A model generated the notes under the pieces. The model had not been told where the DNA came from. It worked only from the letters and a program-made list of their open reading frames with translations, and searched no databases. Shown here piece by piece: positions 42,659 to 51,131 of a stretch of 52,912 nucleotides of DNA (positions are counted from its first letter, which is position 1; each line of letters begins with the position of its first letter). Made by a program: the position numbers and the translations under genes. Source of the DNA: CAILKP01 sp038231815 (GTDB lineage: Bacteria; Planctomycetota; Phycisphaerae; Phycisphaerales; UBA1924); the NCBI GenBank assembly GCA_038231815.1, contig JBBRKQ010000016.1:1-52912 (forward strand), read 5' to 3'.

Positions 42659-44875
42659 TCAATCACCCGGATTGCGCTGCAACTTAGAAAGGAAGTAACC
42701 CAGGCCGATAATCAGCACGCCCGCACCAACGCTGGTGAGTACGAAGAGGAAGTAGAAGTCAGCAGCGCCGCCGAACCAACTATTCCAAGGCAGCGTGATT
42801 TTCCCTTCAATAATCGGGTCCACCAGTTCTCCGACCTTGCCGGCTGCCAGGCCAGCGATAAACGAACTGATAAACCAAATACCCATCAGCGTTGACATGC
42901 TTCGCTGCGGCGCAGTCTTGGCCACGTACGACAACCCCGTAGGCGAGAGAATGATCTCACCAACGGTGTGCAGGAAATACGTTCCGGTGATGTAAACCAT
43001 ACTCACCTTGGGAATACCCAGATTCAGCCGCATCGCCGCCATCACCATCACCACGTACCCCAAACCAACAAATATCAAACCCAGACCAATCTTAAACGGC
43101 TGTGCGATAAACACCTTCTTGCGAGCCATTGATGCCCAGAACACACCCGCAATCGGGGCGAACAAAATAATCAGCAGCGGGTTGACCGACTGGAAGAACG
43201 CCGTCGGGATATCCCCGCCGATGACCGGCACCGTGCGAATCGTCTGCTCCTCGGTAAACGAGTTCAGAGTATTACCGGCCTGCTCAAAGGCCAGCCAGAA
43301 CAACGCATTAAACAGCATGTAGATAAAGATCGTCGCTACCGGTCCGCGATCCGTCGGCGCCTGCTTGGCGATGAACCAGATCGCATACCCCACTGCCGCG
43401 ACCGCAATCGTTCCAAAGACCGCCGGCTGGCTCACCACCGAGTCAAACACGCCAAGTATGCCTTGGTGATACGCGAGCGCCACCCCCGCGGCGGCCAAGA
43501 TCCCAATCGGCACGAACAGCACAGCCTTATTGCCGTGCTCGCCCGAGGGATTCCCGATGATGCCCATCAGCTTCGGCCGCGCCACGATGTAGGTGCTCAG
43601 GCCGATGATCATGCCAATCGCCGCCGCACCAAAGCCGTAGTGCCACCCAAACCGAACTGCCAAATAGCCGCACACCAGATTACACAGGAACGACCCAAGG
43701 TTGATGCCCATGTAAAAGATGCTGAAGGCCGACTCACGCCGCGGATCACCCAGCGGATACAGCTGCCCCACCATCACCGAGACCGACGGTTTGAAGTGCC
43801 CCGTTCCGATAGTAATCAGCGCCAAGCCAAACACAAACACCGTCATGCCGCTGTCAGAAAGCGCCATCGTGCCAATGCCCGAAATTCCCAGGACAATGTG
43901 GCCTGTTGCAATCAGCAATCCACCCACGATCATCGAGCGGTGCGTGCCCAAAAGCCTGTCAGCGATCAGGCCACCCAGAATCGGAAGCAGATACGCCATG
44001 CCCGTGTACCAGCCATAAAGCGTACTGGCATCGCTGCGAATCCATGACCGGCCGCTGTCAACCCGGTTCAGATCAATGTCAAGGTCATACGGCGGATTCT
44101 CCGCTCTCCGCTTCGCATCGGGCACAATCGTCGTCGAGACAACACCCGGGCTGTCATTGAGCGTGAAGAACACCTTATAATTTGGGTTGTTGGCTGTGCG
44201 TGCCTCTTCCTCGAGCTTTTTGATGTCCTCCGCCGCCAGCTTCGGGTCAGCCTTCACGGCCGCTGCCACCCGCTCGGCCTGCTGTTCGGCAGAAAATGGC
44301 CGCAGCAGCTTCATCGTCAGCCGCACCGGCTGGTCGGTCGGGTTCGTGATCCGAAACCGCACACTTTCACGATCAAACGGCTTGCCTTCCTGCACCGCAA
44401 AGCTCAGCGGCACAAGCCCGCTATCGACCGGCTCCCACAGTACCTTCTGTGGGTCCGTCGGGTCCACAGTCTTTGTCTTGGCCAATCGCTGAATCTTCAG
44501 CGACCCTGCTTCGCCGCTCACCACAGGCACAGTGGCCGGTGCATTCGGGCTGCCCACGTTCACCGTCAGCGGTATCGCCAGCCGCGTTGTCGCAGCAACT
44601 GCCTCAGGTGCAGCACCGGGCTGGCCCGCAGCTGCCGCCGCCGGCTGGACAGTCTGCTCCAACTGCAGCGTGTTGCTGTAACTGCCTGAGGAAAGCTGGT
44701 GGGCCGCAATCGCGGCCGTCATGTACAGCACCAGCAACCCGCGCATCCCGTAATAGCTAAACCGCTCCCACATCTCAACTAAGAACAGAAGGAAAAGTCC
44801 CTTGGGATGGCCAAGAAACTCGCCGCCGGGCGGGGTGATGAACTTGGGGGAGTCCGGGCCGCTGGGATTGATCAT
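42659..44875 (-). CDS. POT/PTR-family transporter with a large insert after the first helix
   Basis: Proton-coupled oligopeptide transporter family. Family marks are EMWERFSYYGMRGLLVLYM in the first helix and, after an insert, YGWYTGMAYLLPILGGLIADRLLG and FYMGINLGSFLCNLVCGYLA. The protein is 738 residues, versus about 450-500 usual, because about 225 residues (about 55-283) are inserted between helices 1 and 2, on the periplasmic side. The insert has an Ala/Pro-rich start and strand-like segments such as SVRFRITNPTDQPVRLTMKLL, suggesting a beta-sandwich domain. The ATG at 44875 has AAAGGA upstream. Confidence 0.88.
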   Translation of the reverse strand: MINPSGPDSPKFITPPGGEFLGHPKGLFLLFLVEMWERFSYYGMRGLLVLYMTAAIAAHQLSSGSYSNTLQLEQTVQPAAAAAGQPGAAPEAVAATTRLAIPLTVNVGSPNAPATVPVVSGEAGSLKIQRLAKTKTVDPTDPQKVLWEPVDSGLVPLSFAVQEGKPFDRESVRFRITNPTDQPVRLTMKLLRPFSAEQQAERVAAAVKADPKLAAEDIKKLEEEARTANNPNYKVFFTLNDSPGVVSTTIVPDAKRRAENPPYDLDIDLNRVDSGRSWIRSDASTLYGWYTGMAYLLPILGGLIADRLLGTHRSMIVGGLLIATGHIVLGISGIGTMALSDSGMTVFVFGLALITIGTGHFKPSVSVMVGQLYPLGDPRRESAFSIFYMGINLGSFLCNLVCGYLAVRFGWHYGFGAAAIGMIIGLSTYIVARPKLMGIIGNPSGEHGNKAVLFVPIGILAAAGVALAYHQGILGVFDSVVSQPAVFGTIAVAAVGYAIWFIAKQAPTDRGPVATIFIYMLFNALFWLAFEQAGNTLNSFTEEQTIRTVPVIGGDIPTAFFQSVNPLLIILFAPIAGVFWASMARKKVFIAQPFKIGLGLIFVGLGYVVMVMAAMRLNLGIPKVSMVYITGTYFLHTVGEIILSPTGLSYVAKTAPQRSMSTLMGIWFISSFIAGLAAGKVGELVDPIIEGKITLPWNSWFGGAADFYFLFVLTSVGAGVLIIGLGYFLSKLQRNPGD

Positions 44876-44966
44876 GCGCGGGGGTCCTTTGAGTCAATTC
44901 TGCGAGGAAGGGTCGGGTTTTAGACGAATCGCCGAAGAGACGGGCAACAAAGACGGAAAAAGGCCT

Positions 44967-44988
44967 GCCGCCGCGGAATCGCGGCGGC
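44967..44988 (-). terminator. Hairpin with T-run upstream of the POT gene
   Basis: GCCGCCGCG and CGCGGCGGC form a 9-bp stem with a GAAT loop. On the minus strand it is followed by AGGCCTTTTTCC. No minus-strand gene lies upstream of it, since ndk diverges, so it would stop transcripts before the POT start about 90 bases later. It may be an attenuator, or a terminator shielding against read-through. Confidence 0.5.
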
Positions 44989-45075
44989 CAACAGCACTCG
45001 TGAAGGTCCAATATAGCCTTCTCCTCACACGAAGCTCACAGAATCCGGCTTCCCGGTCTCCTACCCTTGCCCCCT

Positions 45076-45546
45076 ATGGAAACGACTCTCATTATCCTGA
45101 AACCAGACGCCGTTCAGCGTGGCCTCATGGGCCGCATCATCACCCGCTTTGAGGAAAAGGGCCTCCAAATCGTGGGCACAAAGCTCATGAAGATCAGCCC
45201 CGAGCTGGCCGCCACCCACTACGAGGCCCACCAGGCCCGTCCGTTTTATCCCGGCCTCGTGCGATTCATGACCAGCTCCCCCGTGCTGGTCATGGCCATC
45301 CGCGGCATCGGTGCCATCACCATCGCCCGCGCCATGATGGGCGCCACCTTCGGCTCCAAAGCCGCCGGCGGCACCATCCGTGGTGATTTCGGCGTCTCCA
45401 ACAGCTTCAACCTCATCCACGGTTCCGACAGCCCCGAGGCCGCCGCCCGTGAACTCAAACTGTTCTTCCGTGATGGCGAAGTCCTCGACTTCACCCGCGC
45501 CGGTGAGTCTTGGATTTACGATGCCTCCTCCGGCAAGCCAGAGTAA
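45076..45546 (+). CDS. ndk: Nucleoside diphosphate kinase
   Basis: Transfers the gamma-phosphate between nucleoside tri- and diphosphates through a phosphohistidine. The 156-residue protein has TLIILKPDAVQRGLMGRII, the RPFYPGLVRFMTSSPVLVM segment and the active-site histidine in FNLIHGSDSPEAAARE. It is slightly longer than the usual 140 residues. An ATG three codons upstream is less likely, as the family begins with this strand. It diverges from the POT gene. Confidence 0.97.
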   Translation: METTLIILKPDAVQRGLMGRIITRFEEKGLQIVGTKLMKISPELAATHYEAHQARPFYPGLVRFMTSSPVLVMAIRGIGAITIARAMMGATFGSKAAGGTIRGDFGVSNSFNLIHGSDSPEAAARELKLFFRDGEVLDFTRAGESWIYDASSGKPE

Positions 45547-45580
45547 CTCCCGCCACCAGCCACACAACCCAACTCCACTT

Positions 45581-45611
45581 CACGCAACCCCCAGCCTCCG
45601 GGGGTTGCGTG
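45581..45611 (+). terminator. Intrinsic terminator of ndk
   Basis: CACGCAACCCCC and GGGGGTTGCGTG form a 12-bp stem, followed on the plus strand by CGTTTTGCGG. It lies 34 bases after the ndk stop. Confidence 0.85.
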
Positions 45612-45645
45612 CGTTTTGCGGTGGCCGAAATGTAAAAGTAAAACG

Positions 45646-45868
45646 GAGAGATAAACGCGGACAGCAACGTGGACAGCGCTGAAGTGAAAAGCCAAGAAAC
45701 GCAGAGAAATGCAGGGAAAAAGCTGGTCTAAATGTTGCCCAGGGGTTTGCCGCGAAGTTTGTCGTCGATCGCAAAACATCGCAACTGCCTTGAACACCCC
45801 TGTTCATGCCTTCCTCCGCGTCCCTTTCCCGCACCTCCGCGCCCTCCGCGTTCATCTCTTCGTTCCGC
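45646..45868. repeat. Pair of CGCGGAG-type repeats in opposite orientation
   Basis: The gap between ndk and the UbiD-family gene holds a forward run (45646-45724, with AACGCGGAC, AACGTGGAC and GAAACGCAGAG) and a reversed run (45809-45868, with CCTCCGCGTCCC and CCTCCGCGTTCATCTC). They face each other across about 85 bases. The same word set is at 12514-12592 and 48905-48966. No gene is evident here. Confidence 0.55.
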
Positions 45869-45911
45869 CATGAATTCGAGCATAAACGCCCAAACCAATC
45901 ACGCGGCGGTG

Positions 45912-48017
45912 TCACACCCCGTACTGGCTCCACCGGGCCGTTACCTTCTGCTTCGTCCCCGCATCCATCTCCAAAATCGGCGGCCAACTTCGCACGGCCC
46001 AGCCCAGTCGCTCATCGCCCATCATCTTTATCGTCGCATCAAACAGCAACATGCAGCGGCCAAACTCTGCTGAGCGATACCGCAGCGCATCACGCCCCGC
46101 ATCGGTGTGCGCACACCAGTGAAACATCGCATCATCAATATTCCGTACATCCACGTTCCCGCTCACCAGCACCACAAACGGCGGCGTCGGGTCGCTTCGC
46201 TCCATACACAGTCGCACAAACTGCTCCAGAATCGCCCGCCCATCGCCCCCCTGCCGCTTTTCACACGCAACAAACAACCACCCGCCGCCGCATGATTCCG
46301 GCAGCGAGGCCTCCTTTACACCCGCAATCGACTTTGCAATGTCCTCCATCGCATGGCTGGCAGCAAGCCGGGCCGTCGCTGCGTGGGCTGTCGGCACGCC
46401 GTACACACTCTCGCCCTCACGCTTGACCGTGCCATCAAAGCCAATCTTGGTGCCCGCACCCAGGTGCGGCGCGGCGTGGTCCAAAATGTCCAGCGGCCCC
46501 ACCACCGTTTCCACATCACGAATCGGGTGGCAAAACCTCGCAAGCTGTGCCAGCACCGCTGGCGTGTCGTGCACATCCACAGCTTTGGGCACCACCAGTA
46601 TCGTCTTGGTCCACGCCATCTGCCCGGCGCCCCATACCGAGTGCATCACCCGCCTGCCCTGCATCGGATAGCTCTTGTCAATCTGCAGCGCTGCACAGTT
46701 GTGAAACGCCCCAAACATCGGCAGGTCGTAATCCTCAATGTCGTGAATAATCGTCTTGAGCAGCGGAAAGAAAATCCGCTCGGTCGCCTTGCCAAGGTAG
46801 TAATCCTCCTGCGGCGGCAGTCCCACCACCGTCGTCGGATAGATCGCACTCCGCCGCATCGTCACCGCGGTAATCTCAACAATCGGATACCGATCCGGCA
46901 GCGAGTAAAACCCAGTATGGTCGCCAAATGGGCCTTCAAACACGGCCCCCGGCCCAATCGGCTCTCCGTTCCGCGGGTCATAATCAATAAACCCCGCCTC
47001 GTTTGACACATATCCCTCCAGCACCAACTCACAATCCGCGGGCAGCCACACCGGCACGCTCACGCCCTTGCACAGCCGTATGCCCTTCTTGTTCAAGAAC
47101 CCCGCCAGCAACAACTCGCTAATGCCCGGCGGCAGCGGCGCGGTGGCAGCGTACGGCATGATGGACTGCCCACCGAGCGCAATGGCCACCGGCATCTTTT
47201 TGCCCAGCTTCTTCCAACTCCGCCAATGCCGCGCGCCATCATGGTGCATGTGCCAGTGCATTGCCACTCGATTCTTACCAAGCAGTTGCACCCGATACAT
47301 CCCAATATTGTGGCTCGCAGGCTTGTCCGCAAGTTCATCGTCCGCGTGTATCGTGTGAATCCCCGCCAGCGTGATGTACTTGCCACGACTCTGGGCATCC
47401 CACTGCGCCCCGCGTCCCAGCCCGGCAATCCCATCGTTCACTTCCGCCGGATACCCGAGCGCCGCAAAGTCCCCATCGTGCGGCCAGCAACGAATAATCG
47501 GCAGCTTCGTCAAATCAATCTCATCACCCTTCAGCACTACTTCCTGGCACGCGCCGCGCCCAGAAACCCGCTTGGGCGGTATCCGCAGCAGCGGCAGAAA
47601 CTGCTTGGCCTTGGCAACCAGCTCGCTAAAACTCCGCGGCGGCTGAGGCTTGACCAAATCGCCAATAACCTTGCCAATCGCATCAAACCCGCCTGGCGTG
47701 TGCCCCGCCGCCGCACCCGGCCCGGCCTCATTGCACCCAAGCGCCATCTCCATCCGCCGATACGACCCCCACGCATTAATCAGCAGCGGCATGTTCGAGC
47801 CTTCAACATTCTCAAACAGCAGCGCTTTGCCACCCTTGCCATGAAACCGCGGGTCGTTCATCCGTGCCGAGTGCGAAGGCAAATGCGGACACGGCGACTT
47901 GCTCACCCGATCGGCGATTTCTGTAATCTCTAGAACCGAAGAAACCGGCACCGAGATGCGCGCGAGTTCATCAGCATTTTCAAGAGCGGAAACGAAGGCG
48001 CCGAGGTTAGGAAACAT
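45912..48017 (-). CDS. UbiD-family decarboxylase, large form
   Basis: Prenylated-FMN-dependent decarboxylase of 701 residues. UbiD landmarks are NIGMYRVQLLGKNRVAMHW, YAATAPLPPGISELLLAGFL, ELVLEGYVSNEAG and EGPFGDHTGFYSLP. These hold the arginine and two glutamates used by the family for catalysis. Classical UbiD is about 490 residues; here an N-terminal extension and a long C-terminal part are present. The substrate may be an aromatic or polyprenyl-hydroxybenzoate acid; no UbiX partner is in view. The ATG at 48017 begins MFPNLGAFVSALENADEL, which looks like a true N terminus. Confidence 0.88.
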   Translation of the reverse strand: MFPNLGAFVSALENADELARISVPVSSVLEITEIADRVSKSPCPHLPSHSARMNDPRFHGKGGKALLFENVEGSNMPLLINAWGSYRRMEMALGCNEAGPGAAAGHTPGGFDAIGKVIGDLVKPQPPRSFSELVAKAKQFLPLLRIPPKRVSGRGACQEVVLKGDEIDLTKLPIIRCWPHDGDFAALGYPAEVNDGIAGLGRGAQWDAQSRGKYITLAGIHTIHADDELADKPASHNIGMYRVQLLGKNRVAMHWHMHHDGARHWRSWKKLGKKMPVAIALGGQSIMPYAATAPLPPGISELLLAGFLNKKGIRLCKGVSVPVWLPADCELVLEGYVSNEAGFIDYDPRNGEPIGPGAVFEGPFGDHTGFYSLPDRYPIVEITAVTMRRSAIYPTTVVGLPPQEDYYLGKATERIFFPLLKTIIHDIEDYDLPMFGAFHNCAALQIDKSYPMQGRRVMHSVWGAGQMAWTKTILVVPKAVDVHDTPAVLAQLARFCHPIRDVETVVGPLDILDHAAPHLGAGTKIGFDGTVKREGESVYGVPTAHAATARLAASHAMEDIAKSIAGVKEASLPESCGGGWLFVACEKRQGGDGRAILEQFVRLCMERSDPTPPFVVLVSGNVDVRNIDDAMFHWCAHTDAGRDALRYRSAEFGRCMLLFDATIKMMGDERLGWAVRSWPPILEMDAGTKQKVTARWSQYGV

Positions 48018-48189
48018 GGAACTGAGCGTATGCAGCATGCTCCAGCATCGGGCTCATTTCAGTCGGCACCGAACAATCTCAGTCGAGCAAGAACTAAGGC
48101 GATCATCGCTCATTGCCCACCAGCGCCCAGCACAGTATCAGTCGCAGCTTCCAGCGAACCCTGCGATCATCTCCCCACTATGCTCAACC

Positions 48190-48831
48190 ATGCTCAAACC
48201 CGCCCACATCTACGCAGAGCATCGTGACTGGCCGGGCTATTTTCAAGCCGTCGCCAACAAAGGCCCACGCGAAACGCTCACCGGGGCACTCAATGAGTTT
48301 GCCCAGCGCAGTCCACACCCCAAACCGTCCGAATTTCCACTCGCCATCGACCTCGGCTGCGGCGAGGGCCGCGACACCGCCGAACTCTTGCGGCAAGGCT
48401 TTACTGTACTGGCAATCGACAGTCACCCCCAGGCCGCACAACTTCTCGACGCACGCACCGACATTTCCTCCGCGATGCGATCCCGTCTCAAATTCATCCA
48501 AGCCGGCTTTGAGAATCTCCAACTCCCGCCCGCAGCGCTCATAAGCGCCAGCTTTGCCCTGCCCTTTTGCCCTCCCAACCACTTCGCCGCGTTGTGGCAG
48601 CAAATCACCACTTCCCTCCCCAGAAGCGGCCTCTTCTGCGGCCAGCTCTTTGGAAACAACGACACCTGGGCCACACTCCCCGACCGCTCACACCACACCC
48701 GCGCCGAAGTGAACGCCCTGCTCGCACCGTTTAATGTCCTCGACCTCAAAGAAGAGAACAAGCCCGGCCAGGAATTCGATGGCAAAGTCAAACACTGGCA
48801 CGTCTACCACATCATCGCCACAAAACGCTGA
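48190..48831 (+). CDS. SAM-dependent methyltransferase, TehB/TPMT-like
   Basis: The 213-residue protein has SAM motif I AIDLGCGEGRDTAELLRQG and an acidic residue ending the second strand (VLAIDSHPQA). A later SFALPFCPPNHFAALW segment resembles the tellurite/thiopurine-type methyltransferases (ASYALPFC). The substrate is unknown. The ATG at 48190 gives MLKPAHIYAEHRDWPGYF, a plausible start; the longer upstream frame is antisense to the UbiD gene. Divergently placed from the UbiD gene by 172 bases. Confidence 0.85.
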   Translation: MLKPAHIYAEHRDWPGYFQAVANKGPRETLTGALNEFAQRSPHPKPSEFPLAIDLGCGEGRDTAELLRQGFTVLAIDSHPQAAQLLDARTDISSAMRSRLKFIQAGFENLQLPPAALISASFALPFCPPNHFAALWQQITTSLPRSGLFCGQLFGNNDTWATLPDRSHHTRAEVNALLAPFNVLDLKEENKPGQEFDGKVKHWHVYHIIATKR

Positions 48832-48904
48832 CTCCGCCAAGTTCTTCACGCCAAACGCGCCCACGCCACTCGCGCCCCAACTCAACCTCTTTCTCAACCC
48901 CATT

Positions 48905-48966
48905 CCCCGCTCCCCTCCGCGTTCCTTGCCTTTCCCCCTCTGCGATCTCGGCGTTCATCTCTCGTG
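48905..48966. repeat. CGCGGAG-type intergenic repeat, reversed orientation
   Basis: CTCCCCTCCGCGTTCCTTGC followed by CTCTGCGATCTCGGCGTTCATCTC lies between the convergent methyltransferase and permease genes. GCGTTCATCTC is shared with 45849-45859. Confidence 0.55.
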
Positions 48967-48993
48967 AATCCCCAATAGCAACCGCAAAAACTA

Positions 48994-50961
48994 TTACTTC
49001 TTCTCACCCTGCCCAACATCCTTCGATGTCGGCGCATCCGGCAAGCTCGTGCCACCCACATGCAGCGACCCGGTCCGCTCCCGCTCAATCAGCGTGATGA
49101 TCGATGGCAAGTGCGTCTTGATCTCACCGACCACGTCACCCTCGACCGAGCGTGCCAACCCCGACCGCTTCGACCGGCCGATGATCAGCGTGTCGCACCC
49201 AAACGTCACGGTATAGTCCAAAATCTCCTCGGCAATGTTCGGGCTCGACACATAAATCGGCACGCACGGCACGCCGCGCTGCCGGGCCAGCATTGTCACC
49301 GTCCCCAGCGCCTCTTGCGCATCGGGGTCGTCCTCAATCCGTGGTGTCGCCCCTTCCGAAACATTCAGCAGTCGCAGGGTGCGAATAAAAATCACAAACA
49401 GCGTCGCTCCACGCTCCGTCGCCAGGTCCACCGCAAACTCCGCCTGGTCACGCCCGCGCGCCGCAAGCATTATTCTCGGCTTACCCGGATCAAGCCGCAG
49501 CGGCTGACGCTGCACTTCCTCCAGCCAGCTCATCCCCGGTACCGCCCGCTCCTTCTGCCTCGCCTTGTGCGTGTGCACCGCAAACCGCGCCAGCAGCACC
49601 GATCCAACCATAATGGTCGCAAAGATCGCCGCGTTGGGCTTGGCCACCACAATCGTCAAAAACACCAGCGTCATAAACGAGCCCAGCACCCACATCCCGG
49701 CCCGCTCCCGGGGCGAAATGTCCAGCTTCTTGTTCACCGCGCAGCACAGCACATTAATCGAAATCGCGCCCACCACACCAATGGCATAAAGCTCCGCCAA
49801 CCACTTGGTGTCCGAGCTCACCATCAACAGCGCCGCCGGCAACACGCACGCCACAATCAATCCCACCCACGGCACGCCCGAATAATTCAATTTCTTAAAC
49901 GCCTGCGGCAACTCGCCATCGTTGGCCATGGCGTACTTCACGCTCACCATCGCCATCACCGCCGTATTCACCGCTGAGATCAGCAGCAGTCCAAAGATAA
50001 TCCCGCTCACAATCCCCATCACCTGCCCAACCCGCTCCGAGCCCGTCACCCGCGTCGAAGCCACCTCCGCAAGCTGCCGCATCGCCGTATCCCGATACTC
50101 CCGCACCGGCGCCGGTATCTCATCGGAATCAAAGATCTTGGGCTTGCCCCCCTCACCCAGCGTGTTCTGCCCCTGCTCAAGCTGCACATAGTGCGGCATC
50201 TCAACAGGCTTCAGCGCCGGCAGCGCGTTAATCGCCAGCCCAAAGATCATGTTCAGACAGATCACCTCAATTAAGACCGGAAAAATCGTCTTCTTCGCCG
50301 TCTTGGCCACGGGCTGCTTCATCAGGCCCGTCATGTTCGCTACCGCCTCAAGGCCCGACAGTGCCAAAATCACCCGAACCAAATTCTCCCACCGCGTCCA
50401 CGGACTCGAGATTGACACATCCCCAGTCGTCACCGTCTTGATGCCCTCCAGCACCATCGGTATACACGTCAGCGCAATAATCATCGACAGCACAATCGCC
50501 GCGATCGCAATGATCAGCGCAAACCGCCCCGCGCTCTTGGCGCCCAACCAGTTAATCACGCCAATTGCCAAAATCGTGATGATCGATGCCGCCACCACCC
50601 ACCCACTCGGCGTGCTCAGATAGTGAAACCCTTCAACCACCGACAGTGACGCCGTGACAATGTAATCACACAGCAGCAGCGTCGCACCAATCACCGACAG
50701 CGTCGGCGAGATCTGCCTCGCCGCGGCATACACACCGCCGCCCTCCGGGAAGCACCTGCAAATCACCGAGTACGCCCACGCCACCGCAATCATGATCAGC
50801 GACATCGCCGTCAGGTACAGTGGCGAGGCATGACCCGTGTAGTAAAACGCAAGCCCCAGCACATACAACCTGCTGGTGCCCCAGTCACCAAACAAAAGCG
50901 GACCAGCATGGAACCAGTGAAGGTCCCGTGGACGTTTTGAGCCGGTAATCAGCGTTGACAT
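48994..50961 (-). CDS. APC-family permease fused to a C-terminal Usp-like domain
   Basis: The protein has 655 residues. Residues 1-470 form about 12 membrane helices of the amino acid-polyamine-organocation superfamily, starting LLFGDWGTSRLYVLGLAFYY, with GGGVYAAARQISPTLSVIGA as the conserved second-helix region. Residues 490-630 form a universal-stress-protein-like cytoplasmic domain (RIMLAARGRDQAEFAVDLATERGATLFVIFI and CDTLIIGRSKRSGLARSVEGDVVGEI). The latter matches the nucleotide-binding G-x-x-K/R-S-G-x-x-x loop of Usp. Such fusions usually regulate transport by ATP or a cyclic nucleotide. Helical region and tail make a consistent single protein. Confidence 0.85.
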   Translation of the reverse strand: MSTLITGSKRPRDLHWFHAGPLLFGDWGTSRLYVLGLAFYYTGHASPLYLTAMSLIMIAVAWAYSVICRCFPEGGGVYAAARQISPTLSVIGATLLLCDYIVTASLSVVEGFHYLSTPSGWVVAASIITILAIGVINWLGAKSAGRFALIIAIAAIVLSMIIALTCIPMVLEGIKTVTTGDVSISSPWTRWENLVRVILALSGLEAVANMTGLMKQPVAKTAKKTIFPVLIEVICLNMIFGLAINALPALKPVEMPHYVQLEQGQNTLGEGGKPKIFDSDEIPAPVREYRDTAMRQLAEVASTRVTGSERVGQVMGIVSGIIFGLLLISAVNTAVMAMVSVKYAMANDGELPQAFKKLNYSGVPWVGLIVACVLPAALLMVSSDTKWLAELYAIGVVGAISINVLCCAVNKKLDISPRERAGMWVLGSFMTLVFLTIVVAKPNAAIFATIMVGSVLLARFAVHTHKARQKERAVPGMSWLEEVQRQPLRLDPGKPRIMLAARGRDQAEFAVDLATERGATLFVIFIRTLRLLNVSEGATPRIEDDPDAQEALGTVTMLARQRGVPCVPIYVSSPNIAEEILDYTVTFGCDTLIIGRSKRSGLARSVEGDVVGEIKTHLPSIITLIERERTGSLHVGGTSLPDAPTSKDVGQGEKK

Positions 50962-51131
50962 GAAGCTCTACACGATCCTGCCAAGGTCGGCTACCACCCG
51001 GGTACAAAGCAGGCGAGGGGAATAAGCCACGAAAGTAGGCCTCACCAAGAGACCCCGCCGCCACAGCCTCAACCGTGATTATGCACCAGCTCTGCAAATC
51101 CGTCCAAGCCATCCGTCCCCACCCCACCACC

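Noticed and set aside
45580..45987. Minus-strand open frame with NAEGAEVRERDAEEG-like sequence
   Set aside because: It reads through the CGCGGAG-type repeat and the ndk terminator. The composition is repeat-derived and there is no ribosome-binding site.
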